Shown in pieces: positions 27,865 to 37,819 of a DNA stretch of 64,000 nucleotides. The translations under genes were made by a program, and so were the position numbers. The DNA comes from Pseudomonas baetica (GTDB taxonomy: Bacteria; Pseudomonadota; Gammaproteobacteria; Pseudomonadales; Pseudomonadaceae). How positions within the stretch are numbered: the stretch's first letter is position 1; each line of letters begins with the position of its first letter. The notes below the pieces were generated by a model. It was not told where the DNA came from and ran no database searches. It was given only the letters and a program-made list of their open reading frames with translations. The stretch is taken from the NCBI RefSeq assembly GCF_002813455.1, contig NZ_PHHE01000001.1:558001-622000 (forward strand). Direction: 5' to 3'.

Positions 27865-27894
27865 ACGCGGACACAACCTGAGGAAATTGCACTC

Positions 27895-27921
27895 TTGAGA
27901 GTAAGGCACGGCATGTATAAT
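27895..27921 (+). promoter_or_regulatory. sigma-70-like promoter for the ccm operon
   Basis: TTGAGA and a perfect TATAAT are 15-16 bases apart, in the divergent gap between the FliK-type gene and ccmA. ccmA starts about 140 bases downstream, leaving a leader of about 130 bases without an obvious structure. Confidence 0.5.
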
Positions 27922-28061
27922 GCCGCGCGTCTTGCGCTTCGATCAAAAAACATAACAATTGTTTGACGCAGCTCTCTAGATTGCGCCGTCAATGCATCTA
28001 TTCTGCATCTCTTTAACGGCCGCACCAGAGCCGACTTGAACCGTATAAGGCCCGTGATCCC

Positions 28062-28697
28062 TTGACCAGTCCTGTCCTGCAAACCGTTGCCCTCGCGTGT
28101 GAGCGAGACCTGCGACTGCTCTTCGAAAATCTCGAATTGAGACTGGCCAGTGGCGATATGGTGCAGATCAGCGGTCCCAACGGCAGCGGTAAAACCAGTT
28201 TGTTGCGGTTGTTGTCCGGTTTGATGCAGCCGACCAGCGGTCAAGTCCTGCTCAACGGTCAGCCCCTGACTGAACAGCCTGGCGAACTGGCGCGCAACCT
28301 CTTGTGGATCGGTCATGCTGCCGGAATCAAAGACCTGCTGACTCCGGAAGAAAACCTCTCCTGGCTGTGTGCCCTGCACCAACCGGCCGAGCGCGATGCC
28401 ATCTGGCAAGCACTGGCAGCGGTAGGATTGCGCGGATTCGAAGATGTTCCCTGCCACACGCTTTCCGCCGGTCAGCAACGCCGCGTGGCGCTGGCGCGCC
28501 TGTATCTCGACAGCCCGCCGCTGTGGATTCTCGATGAGCCGTTCACCGCACTCGACAAGCAGGGCGTGGCGCAACTCGAGGAGCACCTGGCCGGGCACTG
28601 CGAGCGCGGTGGCCTCGTCGTCCTGACCACCCACCACACATTGGCGCGGATGCCGGCCGGTTATCGCGACATCGATCTGGGGAACTGGGCGGTATGA
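28062..28697 (+). CDS. ccmA: heme exporter ATP-binding protein CcmA
   Basis: 211 residues. ABC ATPase with Walker A GPNGSGKT (residues 38-45), signature LSAGQQRR and Walker B LWILDEPF. With CcmB it powers release of heme-loaded CcmE in cytochrome c maturation. The start is TTG at 28062; no ATG lies at the N-terminus of the conserved domain. It overlaps ccmB by four bases and heads a nine-gene operon. Confidence 0.95.
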   Translation: MTSPVLQTVALACERDLRLLFENLELRLASGDMVQISGPNGSGKTSLLRLLSGLMQPTSGQVLLNGQPLTEQPGELARNLLWIGHAAGIKDLLTPEENLSWLCALHQPAERDAIWQALAAVGLRGFEDVPCHTLSAGQQRRVALARLYLDSPPLWILDEPFTALDKQGVAQLEEHLAGHCERGGLVVLTTHHTLARMPAGYRDIDLGNWAV

Positions 28698-29362
28698 GTG
28701 TGTTCGGCCTGCTGGTTGCCCGTGAATCCCGATTGCTGTTTCGCCGCCCGGCGGAGCTGGCCAATCCACTGATTTTCTTTGCCATTGTCATCGCACTGTT
28801 CCCGCTGGCCGTCGGCCCGGAAACTCAAGTCTTGCAAAACCTGTCCCCGGGGTTAGTCTGGGTGGCCGCGCTGTTGTCGGTCCTGCTTTCGCTGGACGGG
28901 CTGTTTCGCAGTGACTTCGAAGACGGTTCCCTGGAACAGTGGGTCCTTTCGCCGCACCCGCTACCCCTTCTGGTTCTGGCCAAGGTGCTGGCACACTGGC
29001 TTTTTTCCGGACTGGCGCTGGTTTTGCTCTCGCCGTTGCTGGCGCTGATGCTCGGTTTGCCGGTCGCTTGTCTGCCGGTGCTGTTGTGTTCGTTGCTGCT
29101 GGGCACACCGGTGCTGAGCTTGCTCGGTGCAGTGGGCGCGGCGCTGACGGTCGGTTTGAAACGTGGCGGCCTGTTGCTGGCGCTGCTGATTCTGCCGTTG
29201 TACATCCCGGTGTTGATCCTTGGCAGTGGCGCCCTGCAAGCGGCGTTGCAAGGCATGCCGGCGACCGGGTATCTGCTGTGGCTGGGTAGCCTGACCGCCC
29301 TGGCGATCACCCTGACACCTTTTGCAATAGCGGCTGGCCTGAAGATCAGCGTCGGCGAATAA
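28694..29362 (+). CDS. ccmB: heme exporter membrane protein CcmB
   Basis: 222 residues with six predicted helices, beginning [22 protein letters not shown], characteristic of CcmB. It is the permease partner of CcmA in the inner membrane. The ATG overlaps the ccmA stop. The 78-base gap to ccmC contains no gene. Confidence 0.95.
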   Translation: MSVFGLLVARESRLLFRRPAELANPLIFFAIVIALFPLAVGPETQVLQNLSPGLVWVAALLSVLLSLDGLFRSDFEDGSLEQWVLSPHPLPLLVLAKVLAHWLFSGLALVLLSPLLALMLGLPVACLPVLLCSLLLGTPVLSLLGAVGAALTVGLKRGGLLLALLILPLYIPVLILGSGALQAALQGMPATGYLLWLGSLTALAITLTPFAIAAGLKISVGE

Positions 29363-29440
29363 TGAGGTCTGGTTAAAATTTAACCAGCAAAGACCCTGAG
29401 ACCGCTCACACTGATGAGCGGCACCCGTGATGGAAACAGT

Positions 29441-30196
29441 ATGAACTGGACCTGGTTTCACAAGCTCGGCTCGCCCAAGTGGTTCTACGGCATCAGCAGC
29501 AAGTTTTTGCCGTGGTTGAGCATCGCAGCGTTGCTGCTGATTGGTGTCGGCGTCGTTTGGGGCCTGGCCTTCGCGCCGCCGGACTATCAGCAAGGCAACA
29601 GCTTTCGCATCATCTATATCCACGTGCCTGCCGCGATGCTTGCTCAGTCGATCTACGTGATGCTGGCGGTGTGCGGCGTGGTCGGGTTGGTGTGGAAGAT
29701 GAAACTGGCCGACGTCGCCCTGCAATGCGCCGCACCGATCGGCGCATGGATGACCGCCGTGGCGCTGGTCACCGGGGCGATCTGGGGCAAGCCGACCTGG
29801 GGCTCGTGGTGGGTCTGGGATGCGCGGTTGACCTCGATGCTGATTCTGCTGTTTCTGTATTTCGGTGTGATCGCGCTGGGCAACGCCATCAGCAACCGCG
29901 ACAGCGCCGCCAAGGCCTGCGCCGTTCTGGCCATCGTTGGCGTGATCAACATCCCGATCATCAAATACTCGGTGGAGTGGTGGAACACCCTGCACCAGGG
30001 CGCGACCTTCACCCTCACCGAAAAACCGGCGATGCCGGCGGAAATGTGGCTGCCGCTGCTGCTGACCGTGTTGGGTTTCTACTGCTTCTTCGGCACCGTG
30101 CTGTTGCTGCGCATGCGCCTTGAAGTGCTCAAGCGCGAAGCTCGCGCCAGTTGGGTCAAAGAAGAAGTGCAGAACAGTCTGGAGGCCGCGCGATGA
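29441..30196 (+). CDS. ccmC: heme-handling protein CcmC
   Basis: 251 residues from the ATG at 29441 ([17 protein letters not shown]). Six membrane helices and the tryptophan-rich WWD motif ([18 protein letters not shown]) are present. It loads heme onto CcmE. A GTG/ATG further upstream (29414) is less well supported. It overlaps ccmD by four bases. Confidence 0.95.
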   Translation: MNWTWFHKLGSPKWFYGISSKFLPWLSIAALLLIGVGVVWGLAFAPPDYQQGNSFRIIYIHVPAAMLAQSIYVMLAVCGVVGLVWKMKLADVALQCAAPIGAWMTAVALVTGAIWGKPTWGSWWVWDARLTSMLILLFLYFGVIALGNAISNRDSAAKACAVLAIVGVINIPIIKYSVEWWNTLHQGATFTLTEKPAMPAEMWLPLLLTVLGFYCFFGTVLLLRMRLEVLKREARASWVKEEVQNSLEAAR

Positions 30197-30369
30197 GTTT
30201 TGCTTCATTCGGCGACTTTCTCGCCATGGGCCATCATGGCCTGTATGTCTGGTCGGCCTACGGCATCTGTCTGGCTGTGCTGATCATTAACGTGGTGGAG
30301 CCGATCGCGGCCCGCAGGCGCTATTTGCAACAAGAGGCGCGTCGACTGCGCCGGGAGAACGGCAAGTGA
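30193..30369 (+). CDS. ccmD: heme exporter protein CcmD
   Basis: 58 residues with a single membrane helix (about 15-38) and a basic C-terminal tail [16 protein letters not shown], the usual CcmD layout. It stabilises the CcmABC complex and helps release holo-CcmE. Overlaps both neighbours by four bases. The start was placed at 30193; upstream extension lies inside ccmC. Confidence 0.92.
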   Translation: MSFASFGDFLAMGHHGLYVWSAYGICLAVLIINVVEPIAARRRYLQQEARRLRRENGK

Positions 30370-30821
30370 ATCCGCTGCGCAAGAAACGTCTGATCATCAT
30401 TCTGGCCATTCTGGTCGGGGTCGGCGCTGCCGTCGGCCTGGCCTTGAGCGCCCTGCAGCAGAACATCAATCTGTTTTACACGCCGACCCAGATCGCCAAC
30501 GGCGAAGCACCGCAGGACACGCGTATTCGCGCGGGTGGCATGGTCGAGAAGGGCTCGCTGCAACGTTCTCCGGATTCGCTGGACGTCAAATTCGTCGTCA
30601 CCGACTTCAACAAAGCCGTGACCATCACCTATCGCGGGATCCTCCCGGATCTGTTCCGCGAAGGGCAGGGCATCGTCGCCTTGGGCAAAATCAATGCTGA
30701 CGGCGTGGTGGTGGCTGATGAAGTGCTGGCCAAGCACGACGAGAAGTACATGCCGCCGGAAGTGACCAAGGCGTTGAAAGACAGCGGTCAATTCGCTCCG
30801 ACCCCAGCGAAGGAGGGTTGA
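30366..30821 (+). CDS. ccmE: heme chaperone CcmE
   Basis: 151 residues. A basic N-terminus and one helix anchor a periplasmic OB-fold. The heme-binding histidine is His124 in [12 protein letters not shown], which also carries the conserved Tyr. It carries heme from CcmC to the CcmF/H ligase. Overlaps ccmD by four bases; ccmF follows after three. Confidence 0.96.
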   Translation: MNPLRKKRLIIILAILVGVGAAVGLALSALQQNINLFYTPTQIANGEAPQDTRIRAGGMVEKGSLQRSPDSLDVKFVVTDFNKAVTITYRGILPDLFREGQGIVALGKINADGVVVADEVLAKHDEKYMPPEVTKALKDSGQFAPTPAKEG

Positions 30822-30824
30822 TCG

Positions 30825-32813
30825 ATGACGTCCGCAATTTTTATCCCTGAACTCGGCCATCTGGCGATGATTCTGGCGCTGTGTTTTGCGCTGGTGCAGG
30901 CCGTGGTGCCGTTGGTCGGTGCCTGGCGCGGTGATCGTTTCTGGATGAGTCTGGCCCAGCCGGCGGCGTGGGGGCAGTTTGCGTTTTTGCTGTTCGCGTT
31001 TGGCGCGTTGACCTACGCGTTCATGACCGACGACTTCTCCGTTGCCTATGTGGCGAACAACTCCAATACCGCGTTGCCGTGGTTCTACAAATTCAGCGCG
31101 GTGTGGGGCGCCCACGAAGGTTCGCTGCTGCTGTGGGCACTGATCCTCGGCGGCTGGACTTTCGCCGTGTCGGTGTTCTCCCGGCAATTGCCGCAAGTCA
31201 TGCTGGCGCGGGTGCTGGCGGTAATGGGCATGATCAGCACCGGTTTCCTGCTGTTCCTGATCCTCACGTCCAACCCGTTCAAGCGCATCCTGCCGCAAAT
31301 GCCCAGCAATGGCGCCGACCTGAACCCGTTGTTGCAAGACATCGGCCTGATCGTGCATCCGCCGATGTTGTACATGGGTTATGTCGGCTTTTCGGTGGCG
31401 TTCGCCTTCGCCATTGCGGCGTTGATGGGCGGGCGACTTGATGCCGCGTGGGCACGCTGGTCGCGTCCATGGACCATCGTTGCCTGGGCCTTTCTCGGCA
31501 TCGGCATCACCCTCGGCTCGTGGTGGGCGTACTACGAACTCGGCTGGGGCGGCTGGTGGTTCTGGGACCCGGTGGAAAACGCCTCGTTCATGCCTTGGCT
31601 GGTCGGCACCGCGTTGATTCACTCGCTGGCGGTCACCGAGAAACGTGGCGTGTTCAAGAGCTGGACGGTGTTGCTGGCGATTGCTGCATTCTCGCTGAGC
31701 CTGCTCGGTACGTTCCTCGTGCGTTCCGGCGTGCTGACCTCGGTACACGCGTTCGCCTCCGACCCGGAACGTGGTGTATTCATCCTGATCTTCCTGCTGT
31801 TTGTCGTCGGTGGTTCGCTGACGTTGTTCGCCCTGCGCGCGCCCGTGGTCAAGAGCCAGGTCGGTTTCAACCTGTGGTCGCGGGAAACCCTGCTGCTGGG
31901 CAATAACCTCGTTCTGGTCGTCGCCGCGTCGATGATCCTGCTCGGCACGCTGTACCCGCTGATTCTTGATGCCATCAGCGGCGCCAAGCTGTCGGTCGGC
32001 CCGCCGTATTTCAACGCGCTGTTCATTCCGTTGATGGCGCTGTTGATGCTGGTGATGGCGGTCGGTGTGGTCGTGCGTTGGAAAGACACGCCGGTGAAAT
32101 GGCTGGTTGGTATGCTCACGCCAGTGTTGCTCGGCAGTGTTGCGCTGGCAGTGGTGGCCGGTATCGCTTACGGTGATTTCAACTGGGCGGTGATCGCCAC
32201 CTTCCTGCTCGCAGCGTGGGTGTTGCTCGCCGGGGTGCGTGACATCTTCGACAAGACCCGTCACAAGGGCCTGGTCAAAGGCCTGCCGACCCTGACCCGC
32301 AGCTACTGGGGCATGCAGATCGCCCACCTCGGCATCGCCGTCTGCGCGCTGGGCGTGGTGTTGTCGAGTCAGAACAGTGCTGAACGCGACTTGCGTCTGG
32401 CGCCGGGCGAGTCGATGGCCCTGGCCGGTTATCAATTTGTGTTCGAAGGCGCCAAGCACTTCGAAGGGCCGAACTTCACCTCCGACAAGGGCACCATTCG
32501 GGTGATCCGTGACGGCAAGGAAATCAGCGTGCTGCACCCGGAAAAACGTCTGTACACCGTGCAGAATTCGGTAATGACCGAAGCCGGGATCGACGCCGGT
32601 TTCACCCGTGACCTTTACGTTGCGCTCGGCGAGCCGCTGGAAAATGGCGCGTGGGCGGTGCGTGTACACGTCAAACCGTTCGTGCGCTGGATCTGGTTCG
32701 GCGGCCTGCTCACAGGTGCAGGCGGGCTGCTAGCGGCAATGGATCGACGTTATCGGGTCAAGGTGAAATCCAAAGTGCGTGAAGCGCTGGGCATGACGGG
32801 AGCGGCTGCATGA
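30825..32813 (+). CDS. ccmF: cytochrome c heme lyase subunit CcmF
   Basis: 662 residues with about 15 helices. The WWD motif GGWWFWDPVENASFMPW and conserved histidines in periplasmic loops are present. It takes heme from CcmE and attaches it to apocytochrome c. Length is typical. A long antisense frame over this gene is a codon-bias shadow. Confidence 0.97.
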   Translation: MTSAIFIPELGHLAMILALCFALVQAVVPLVGAWRGDRFWMSLAQPAAWGQFAFLLFAFGALTYAFMTDDFSVAYVANNSNTALPWFYKFSAVWGAHEGSLLLWALILGGWTFAVSVFSRQLPQVMLARVLAVMGMISTGFLLFLILTSNPFKRILPQMPSNGADLNPLLQDIGLIVHPPMLYMGYVGFSVAFAFAIAALMGGRLDAAWARWSRPWTIVAWAFLGIGITLGSWWAYYELGWGGWWFWDPVENASFMPWLVGTALIHSLAVTEKRGVFKSWTVLLAIAAFSLSLLGTFLVRSGVLTSVHAFASDPERGVFILIFLLFVVGGSLTLFALRAPVVKSQVGFNLWSRETLLLGNNLVLVVAASMILLGTLYPLILDAISGAKLSVGPPYFNALFIPLMALLMLVMAVGVVVRWKDTPVKWLVGMLTPVLLGSVALAVVAGIAYGDFNWAVIATFLLAAWVLLAGVRDIFDKTRHKGLVKGLPTLTRSYWGMQIAHLGIAVCALGVVLSSQNSAERDLRLAPGESMALAGYQFVFEGAKHFEGPNFTSDKGTIRVIRDGKEISVLHPEKRLYTVQNSVMTEAGIDAGFTRDLYVALGEPLENGAWAVRVHVKPFVRWIWFGGLLTGAGGLLAAMDRRYRVKVKSKVREALGMTGAAA

Positions 32814-33346
32814 GACGTTGGTTGATGCTGGCGCCACTGGCGATTTTCCTGCTGGTGGCGGTATTCCTTTATCGCGGTCTGTACCTCGATCCGGCGGAGC
32901 TGCCGTCGGCGATGATCAACAAACCGTTCCCGGAGTTTTCGCTGCCGTCGGTGCAGGGCGACAAGACCCTGACCCGCGCTGACATTCTCGGCAAACCGGC
33001 GCTGGTCAATGTCTGGGGCACGTGGTGCATTTCCTGCCGGGTCGAACACCCGGTGTTGAATAAACTCGCCGAGCGCGGCGTGGTGATCTACGGCATCAAC
33101 TACAAGGACACCAACGCCGATGCCTTGAAGTGGCTAGCCGAATTCCACAATCCGTATGCGCTGGACATCCGCGACGACGAGGGCTCGCTGGGCCTGAACC
33201 TCGGCGTGTATGGCGCGCCGGAAACCTTCTTCATCGACGCCAAGGGCATCATTCGCGACAAGTACGTGGGTGTGATCGATGAGCAAGTCTGGCGCGAGAA
33301 ACTCGCGGCCAAGTATCAGGCGCTGGTCGATGAGGCCAAGCCATGA
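32810..33346 (+). CDS. ccmG: thiol:disulfide interchange protein CcmG/DsbE
   Basis: 178 residues. An N-terminal helix anchors a periplasmic thioredoxin fold with the active-site motif GTWCISCRVEHP. It reduces CcmH/apocytochrome cysteines so heme can be attached. Overlaps ccmF and ccmH by four bases each. Confidence 0.96.
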   Translation: MRRWLMLAPLAIFLLVAVFLYRGLYLDPAELPSAMINKPFPEFSLPSVQGDKTLTRADILGKPALVNVWGTWCISCRVEHPVLNKLAERGVVIYGINYKDTNADALKWLAEFHNPYALDIRDDEGSLGLNLGVYGAPETFFIDAKGIIRDKYVGVIDEQVWREKLAAKYQALVDEAKP

Positions 33347-33813
33347 AGCGCTTTCTAGCCGCCGTGGTGTTGGGCTTGAGTCTGGTCGGTGTAGCCCACG
33401 CTGCCATCGACACCTACGAGTTCGCCAAAGAAGGTGACCGTGAGCGTTTTCGCGAGCTGACCAAGGAGCTGCGCTGCCCCAAGTGCCAGAATCAGGACAT
33501 CGCCGATTCCAACGCACCGATTGCCGCTGACCTGCGCAAAGAGATTTTTCGCATGCTCGGCGAGGGCAAAGACAACCAGCAGATCATCGATTTCATGGTT
33601 GATCGCTACGGTGATTTCGTCCGCTACAAACCGGCACTCAACGCCAAGACGGCGTTGCTGTGGTTCGGCCCGGCGGGCTTGTTGCTCGGCGGTTTCGTGG
33701 TGATCGCGGTGATCGTCCGCCGCCGTCGCGGCCAGCGCGCCGAGACCCCGCAAGCGCTGTCCACCGAAGAGCGTCAGCGCCTCGACCAACTGTTGGATAA
33801 AAACCAAGAATGA
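33343..33813 (+). CDS. ccmH: cytochrome c maturation protein CcmH
   Basis: 156 residues. Signal peptide ([20 protein letters not shown]), then the redox motif [17 protein letters not shown], and a C-terminal membrane helix (about 103-126). It handles the CXXCH cysteines of apocytochrome c. This is the short CcmH; its TPR partner is encoded separately as ccmI. Confidence 0.96.
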   Translation: MKRFLAAVVLGLSLVGVAHAAIDTYEFAKEGDRERFRELTKELRCPKCQNQDIADSNAPIAADLRKEIFRMLGEGKDNQQIIDFMVDRYGDFVRYKPALNAKTALLWFGPAGLLLGGFVVIAVIVRRRRGQRAETPQALSTEERQRLDQLLDKNQE

Positions 33814-35009
33814 TTGATTTCTGGCTTGCCGCAGGGCTGTTGCTTCTGGTCGCCCTGAGTTTTCTGCTGATCCCTGTTCTGCGTGAACGCCGCGCCCAGC
33901 GTGAAGAGGATCGTACTGCCCTGAACGTCGCGCTGTATCAGGAGCGTGTTGCCGAGTTGCAGTCGCAACAGGCCGAGGGCGTGCTGGATGCCGCGCAGAT
34001 GGACAGCGGTCGTGCCGAAGCCGCGCGTGAACTGCTCGCCGATACCGAAGGTGTGGCGGCGCCGCGCGTCTCGAAGCTGGGCAAACCGTTACCGCTGCTG
34101 GCGGCAGTGCTGGTGCCGGTCTTGGGCCTGGGCCTGTATCTGCACTTCGGCGCTGCCGACAAGGTCGAACTGACCCGCGAATTCGCCCAGGCACCGCAGT
34201 CGATGGAAGAGATGACCCAGCGTCTGGAGCGCGCCGTTGCCGCGCAGCCGGACTCCGCTGAAGGGCTGTACTTCCTCGGGCGCACCTACATGGCTCAGGA
34301 GCGTCCGGCAGACGCGGCGAAGATGTTCGAACGCGCCGCCAACCTCGCCGGCCGGCAGCCGGAACTGCTCGGCCAATGGGCGCAAGCGCAGTATTTTGCT
34401 GACGGCAAAAAGTGGTCGGACAAGATCCAGGCCCTGACCGATGAAGCGTTGAAGGCAGATCCGAAAGAAGTCACCAGCCTCGGTCTGCTCGGCATCGCCG
34501 CATTCGAAGGTGAGCGCTATCAGCAAGCCATCGATTACTGGAACCGCCTGTTGGCGCAATTGCCGCCGGACGACAAATCCCGCGAAGCGCTGCAAGGCGG
34601 GATCCAACGTGCGGCCGAACGTCTGCAAGCCAGTGGTGGCAAGGTCGCTCAGACCGCAGCGCCAAAAGCAGCCTTGTTGAAGGTCAGCGTCGATCTCGCC
34701 AGCGAACTCAAAGGCAAGGTGCAACCGGGTGACAGCGTGTTCATCTTCGCCCGCGCTACTTCCGGGCCTCCGGCGCCGCTGGCGGCCAAGCGTCTGACCG
34801 TGGCGGATCTGCCGGTAACGGTCGAACTGGGCGATGCCGACGCCATGATGCCGCAGTTGAAACTGTCGAACTTCCCTGAAGTCCAACTGGTTGCGCGCAT
34901 CTCCCGGGCCGGTCAGCCGACCGCCGGGGAGTGGGTTGGTCGCAGCGGGCCTCTTGCCAGCAGCACCACCACGCTACAAAAACTGACCATCGACAGCCCG
35001 GACAAGTAA
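33810..35009 (+). CDS. ccmI: cytochrome c maturation TPR protein CcmI
   Basis: 399 residues. Two N-terminal helices flank a cytoplasmic loop with an acidic coiled coil. Then TPR repeats (about 135-285) and a C-terminal beta-rich domain follow. It chaperones apocytochrome c to the CcmF/H complex. Overlaps ccmH by four bases and ends the core operon. Confidence 0.94.
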   Translation: MIDFWLAAGLLLLVALSFLLIPVLRERRAQREEDRTALNVALYQERVAELQSQQAEGVLDAAQMDSGRAEAARELLADTEGVAAPRVSKLGKPLPLLAAVLVPVLGLGLYLHFGAADKVELTREFAQAPQSMEEMTQRLERAVAAQPDSAEGLYFLGRTYMAQERPADAAKMFERAANLAGRQPELLGQWAQAQYFADGKKWSDKIQALTDEALKADPKEVTSLGLLGIAAFEGERYQQAIDYWNRLLAQLPPDDKSREALQGGIQRAAERLQASGGKVAQTAAPKAALLKVSVDLASELKGKVQPGDSVFIFARATSGPPAPLAAKRLTVADLPVTVELGDADAMMPQLKLSNFPEVQLVARISRAGQPTAGEWVGRSGPLASSTTTLQKLTIDSPDK

Positions 35010-35034
35010 CCGGGTAACACAGGAAAGCACCGCC

Positions 35035-35439
35035 ATGCATACCCTCGCCCGAATCACGGTTCTCACATTGGCCCTGGGCTTGAGTGCATGTGCGGTGCAA
35101 CGACCGGAATCGCACACCAACCTGCCGCCGATCCCGCCGTCGCAACCCAGCGCGACCCCGTCGACCTCACCGACACCAGGCAAAAGCATTCCGGCCAAAC
35201 CGGCAAAACCGGTCCCGCGCACTTCGGCAAGCTTCGCTCCGCCACCGGGTGGCAATAGCCATTGGGATCAGAAACTCGGTGTTTACGTGCTCGACGACCA
35301 GTCCAACACCTTCTACCGCCAACGCACCTACTTCCGCTGGAACAATGGCTGGAGCCGCTCGATCAGCCCCAACGGCCCGTGGGAAGACACCGACATCCAC
35401 GGCGTGCCGCCGGGATTGGGCAAGCGATTCGGTCAGTAA
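35035..35439 (+). CDS. small lipoprotein of unknown function at the end of the ccm operon
   Basis: 134 residues with a lipoprotein signal ending LGLSAC (lipidated Cys at about 19). A Pro/Thr/Ser-rich linker precedes a C-terminal domain with WDQKLGVYVLDDQSNTFYR and WNNGWSRSISPNGPWED. It probably sits at the outer membrane or periplasm. It is 25 bases after ccmI and before the terminator, so it is cotranscribed; the role is unknown. Confidence 0.85.
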   Translation: MHTLARITVLTLALGLSACAVQRPESHTNLPPIPPSQPSATPSTSPTPGKSIPAKPAKPVPRTSASFAPPPGGNSHWDQKLGVYVLDDQSNTFYRQRTYFRWNNGWSRSISPNGPWEDTDIHGVPPGLGKRFGQ

Positions 35440-35442
35440 ATG

Positions 35443-35470
35443 AAAACGGCGATCTTCGGATCGCCGTTTT
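35443..35470 (+). terminator. intrinsic terminator ending the ccm operon
   Basis: AAAACGGCGATC, loop TTCG, then the exact complement ending in TTTT: a perfect 12-pair stem with a UUCG loop, three bases after the lipoprotein stop. The A/T arms let it act in both directions. Confidence 0.92.
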
Positions 35471-35514
35471 GATAATGGGTGCTGCTGAAAACATTAAAGC
35501 CTGTAGACCCGAGG

Positions 35515-35539
35515 CTGAATGGATATCGGCCGTGGGCTA
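35515..35539 (+). pseudogene. possible 25-bp relic of an IS3-type transposase gene
   Basis: 23 of 25 bases equal the IS3 orfB segment at 42213-42237 (coding EWI-x-x-VGY). Nothing else of the transposase is recognisable around it. The rest of 35471-35770 is AT-rich with no gene; it precedes the chaperone/effector pair and should hold its promoter. Confidence 0.3.
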
Positions 35540-35770
35540 AAATTTCATGCGTTTTTTTCGGCAGATAATTCAGAGCTTTGATTTGCATACTTCGCCAACG
35601 GGTCATGGTGATGGTTATCAAGGTGGGCAGTTCGCCAATCTGGTCTGGTGGAGATACCCAAGGACCTGAGTAGAGCCAAAGCCTGATTCCTGATAGGCCA
35701 GCGATTTTTTATTCCGAATGGTCGGGATATCAAAACAACGCTGGTGACTTCAGACCTTCCAGGTGCCCCC

Positions 35771-36238
35771 ATGGTGAAAGAAGATGTGCAAGATCCTTAC
35801 TCCTTCCGTGAGCAGTCAAGATTCACGCTGAAGGAACTGATGGATGCGTTGCTACGGCGATACCAATGCCCCGAGCATAAATTGCTCGATTTTGACCAGC
35901 ACTCCACAATCGCAATCGAGCTTGATGGCGTCTCGGATGTTTTCATCACCGTGGACGACGATCGCTTATGGGTCTGGAGTGTGCTCGCCGACCTGCGTCT
36001 GCCTATGCTCGTGGCCAACGCGGCCGAGGTGTTTTCCTTGTTGAGCAAGCCTGTATTCGGTTTCGAAACAGGGCAACTGGCGCTGAGTGAAGGGGCCGAG
36101 GGTTACGAGTTGAAGGGACTGGTCGATTTGCGCAGCCTGGAACACGAACCAGGATTTTCCCTGGTCATCGAGCAGTTCCATCGCCGGCTTGAGGTGCTGT
36201 GCACCCTCATCAAGGAGTTTCCACATGCCGATACATAA
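35771..36238 (+). CDS. type III secretion chaperone, InvB/Spa15 (SpaK) class IB-like
   Basis: 155 residues from the ATG at 35771, preceded by AGGT. Small and acidic, no signal or helix. The stretch DQHSTIAIELDGVSDVFITV followed by DDDRLWVWSVLADL matches the InvB pattern (HSTIVLDL...ICISVKDDDVWIWAQLG) recalled for Salmonella. Class IB chaperones serve several effectors of SPI-1-like systems. The 14-base overlap with the next gene is the usual chaperone-effector arrangement. No type III apparatus lies in this window. Confidence 0.72.
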   Translation: MVKEDVQDPYSFREQSRFTLKELMDALLRRYQCPEHKLLDFDQHSTIAIELDGVSDVFITVDDDRLWVWSVLADLRLPMLVANAAEVFSLLSKPVFGFETGQLALSEGAEGYELKGLVDLRSLEHEPGFSLVIEQFHRRLEVLCTLIKEFPHADT

Positions 36239-37748
36239 TATTCCCGGCGTCAGTGTTGCCTTCTCTGTACAGGCAGCGCAAACCGATCCGCAGCCTGCCG
36301 CCACCCCCGCAGGAATGTCTATCAGGTCGGTCACCAACCCTCTTCATGCTCCGGCGCAGCCTGCTGCCCATGCTCCAGCGGCCGTGGCCCAGCGCGAGTT
36401 CATCGCGAAAAACGCCTTTGCCAGTGACGCTGACTTCGAACGTCATATGGTCACTCAGTTGCAACGCTTTACCGCCGGAGAAAAGCTGCCCGAGCGCGAG
36501 CTGAATCAGCTGAACGCATGGCGATCGAATGCCAACTATCTGTCCAAAGCAATTGCCCAGGAAATGCAACTGTCCAGAGAGATCCGTGAAGGGGCTCCCC
36601 ATGGAAAAGAAGCCAGGCACGTGCAGAAGTTGTCGGCGCCGCTGGAAAGCATTCTTGATCATAGTGTCGGGAAAAGTGTCTTCACCCGTGATGTGGACTT
36701 TCGCGAAATGCAGGGCCTGCTCAAGTCCGAGCGTTTTCTATCGGTCAATGAGCGCCAGTTGAACGGGATAGGGCGAATCAGAAAAATGGCCGACTTCAAC
36801 CGTGGCGGGGCCATGGGCACCTATACACGGGTGGTGTCAGACAAACGTATCGACCAGGCCAAGACCGCAGCGGCCTACCAGCAACTGCCTCCGTTAGGGA
36901 TCGGTTCCATTGGCAATTCAGGCATAACCATTACCCTCGATGGCAAGACAGCCCTGAGCAATATCAGCCATCCCCTGGAGCTTTGGCATAACGACCGGGA
37001 TTCCGCGGGGCGTATTCTCGGTCGGGTCGCGCAGGCACCCAGTGAGCGAGAGGGCGCCAAGGTCGGCAGGAGCGGCGAAAGGTATCTCGGTCAGCGCAAT
37101 CCCTTGTATTACAAGCGTGACGACCTGGAGCGCCTGTATCCATTGAAGGCTCTGAACCCCGACCGGTTGGCGCGGATTGCCAGCGAGAGCCATACGCACT
37201 TGAAGGACATCCTCGAGACGCCCGGAGCCCATACGGACCACAACGAGCAAGTGTGGCTGACTCCGCCCAGCCTGGCCGCGGTCAAGGCGATCTTTATCCA
37301 GAAGCAACTGGACAGGCCGCCAGCGCTGATCGCGAAAACGCCGGACGAACTCATCCGCGAAAACGAGCGCCACCAAAGCAAGATCCAACAACTGAAGGAA
37401 CGCAGCGTCCTGCTCGAACAGCAATACCGCGCGGGCAGCCTGACCCATCCCGAGATGGTCGCGGGCAAGGCGCCTCTGATGAGCCAGTCAAGAAAACTCG
37501 AAGAAACACCTTATCCCTACAAAATCGTCGATCAGAGCGCGCGACTGCCCAAGGAAGTACGCGTGCCTTCTTTCTGGAAAGACGGGAATGTTCCCGCAGG
37601 CTATGAAGGCCTGCGCGACAGGCTGGGTATGGAGGGCGTGGCGCTGGCTGATCTGATTACCCATGTCAGCCCGAATACCAAGCGCGCCGATTTGCCGGCC
37701 ATGGCGGACGAGGTGTTACAGCGCGGGAAAGAGCCGAAACAACCTTGA
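36225..37748 (+). CDS. putative type III secreted effector, family not recognised
   Basis: 507 residues from the ATG at 36225 with AAGGAG eight bases upstream. The N-terminus (MPIHNIPGVSVAFSVQAAQT...) is Ala/Pro/Thr/Gln-rich with few charges, as in type III signals and chaperone-binding regions. The middle and C-terminal parts (about 75-507) are soluble, with a possible coiled coil (RENERHQSKIQQLKERSVLLEQQYR). No catalytic motif was recognised. Function is inferred only from the overlapping InvB-like chaperone gene. Confidence 0.6.
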   Translation: MPIHNIPGVSVAFSVQAAQTDPQPAATPAGMSIRSVTNPLHAPAQPAAHAPAAVAQREFIAKNAFASDADFERHMVTQLQRFTAGEKLPERELNQLNAWRSNANYLSKAIAQEMQLSREIREGAPHGKEARHVQKLSAPLESILDHSVGKSVFTRDVDFREMQGLLKSERFLSVNERQLNGIGRIRKMADFNRGGAMGTYTRVVSDKRIDQAKTAAAYQQLPPLGIGSIGNSGITITLDGKTALSNISHPLELWHNDRDSAGRILGRVAQAPSEREGAKVGRSGERYLGQRNPLYYKRDDLERLYPLKALNPDRLARIASESHTHLKDILETPGAHTDHNEQVWLTPPSLAAVKAIFIQKQLDRPPALIAKTPDELIRENERHQSKIQQLKERSVLLEQQYRAGSLTHPEMVAGKAPLMSQSRKLEETPYPYKIVDQSARLPKEVRVPSFWKDGNVPAGYEGLRDRLGMEGVALADLITHVSPNTKRADLPAMADEVLQRGKEPKQP

Positions 37749-37819
37749 ACCTTTCAGGTCATGGATGGCCAGGAACTACAGTCAGGGACGATGGCGCGCG
37801 ACGCTAAAAGTTGGCGACA

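Noticed and set aside
30321..32669. 782-codon open frame antisense to ccmEF
   Set aside because: It mirrors the GC-rich codon usage of ccmF, its product is His/Gln/Arg-rich without any domain, and the sense genes are certain.
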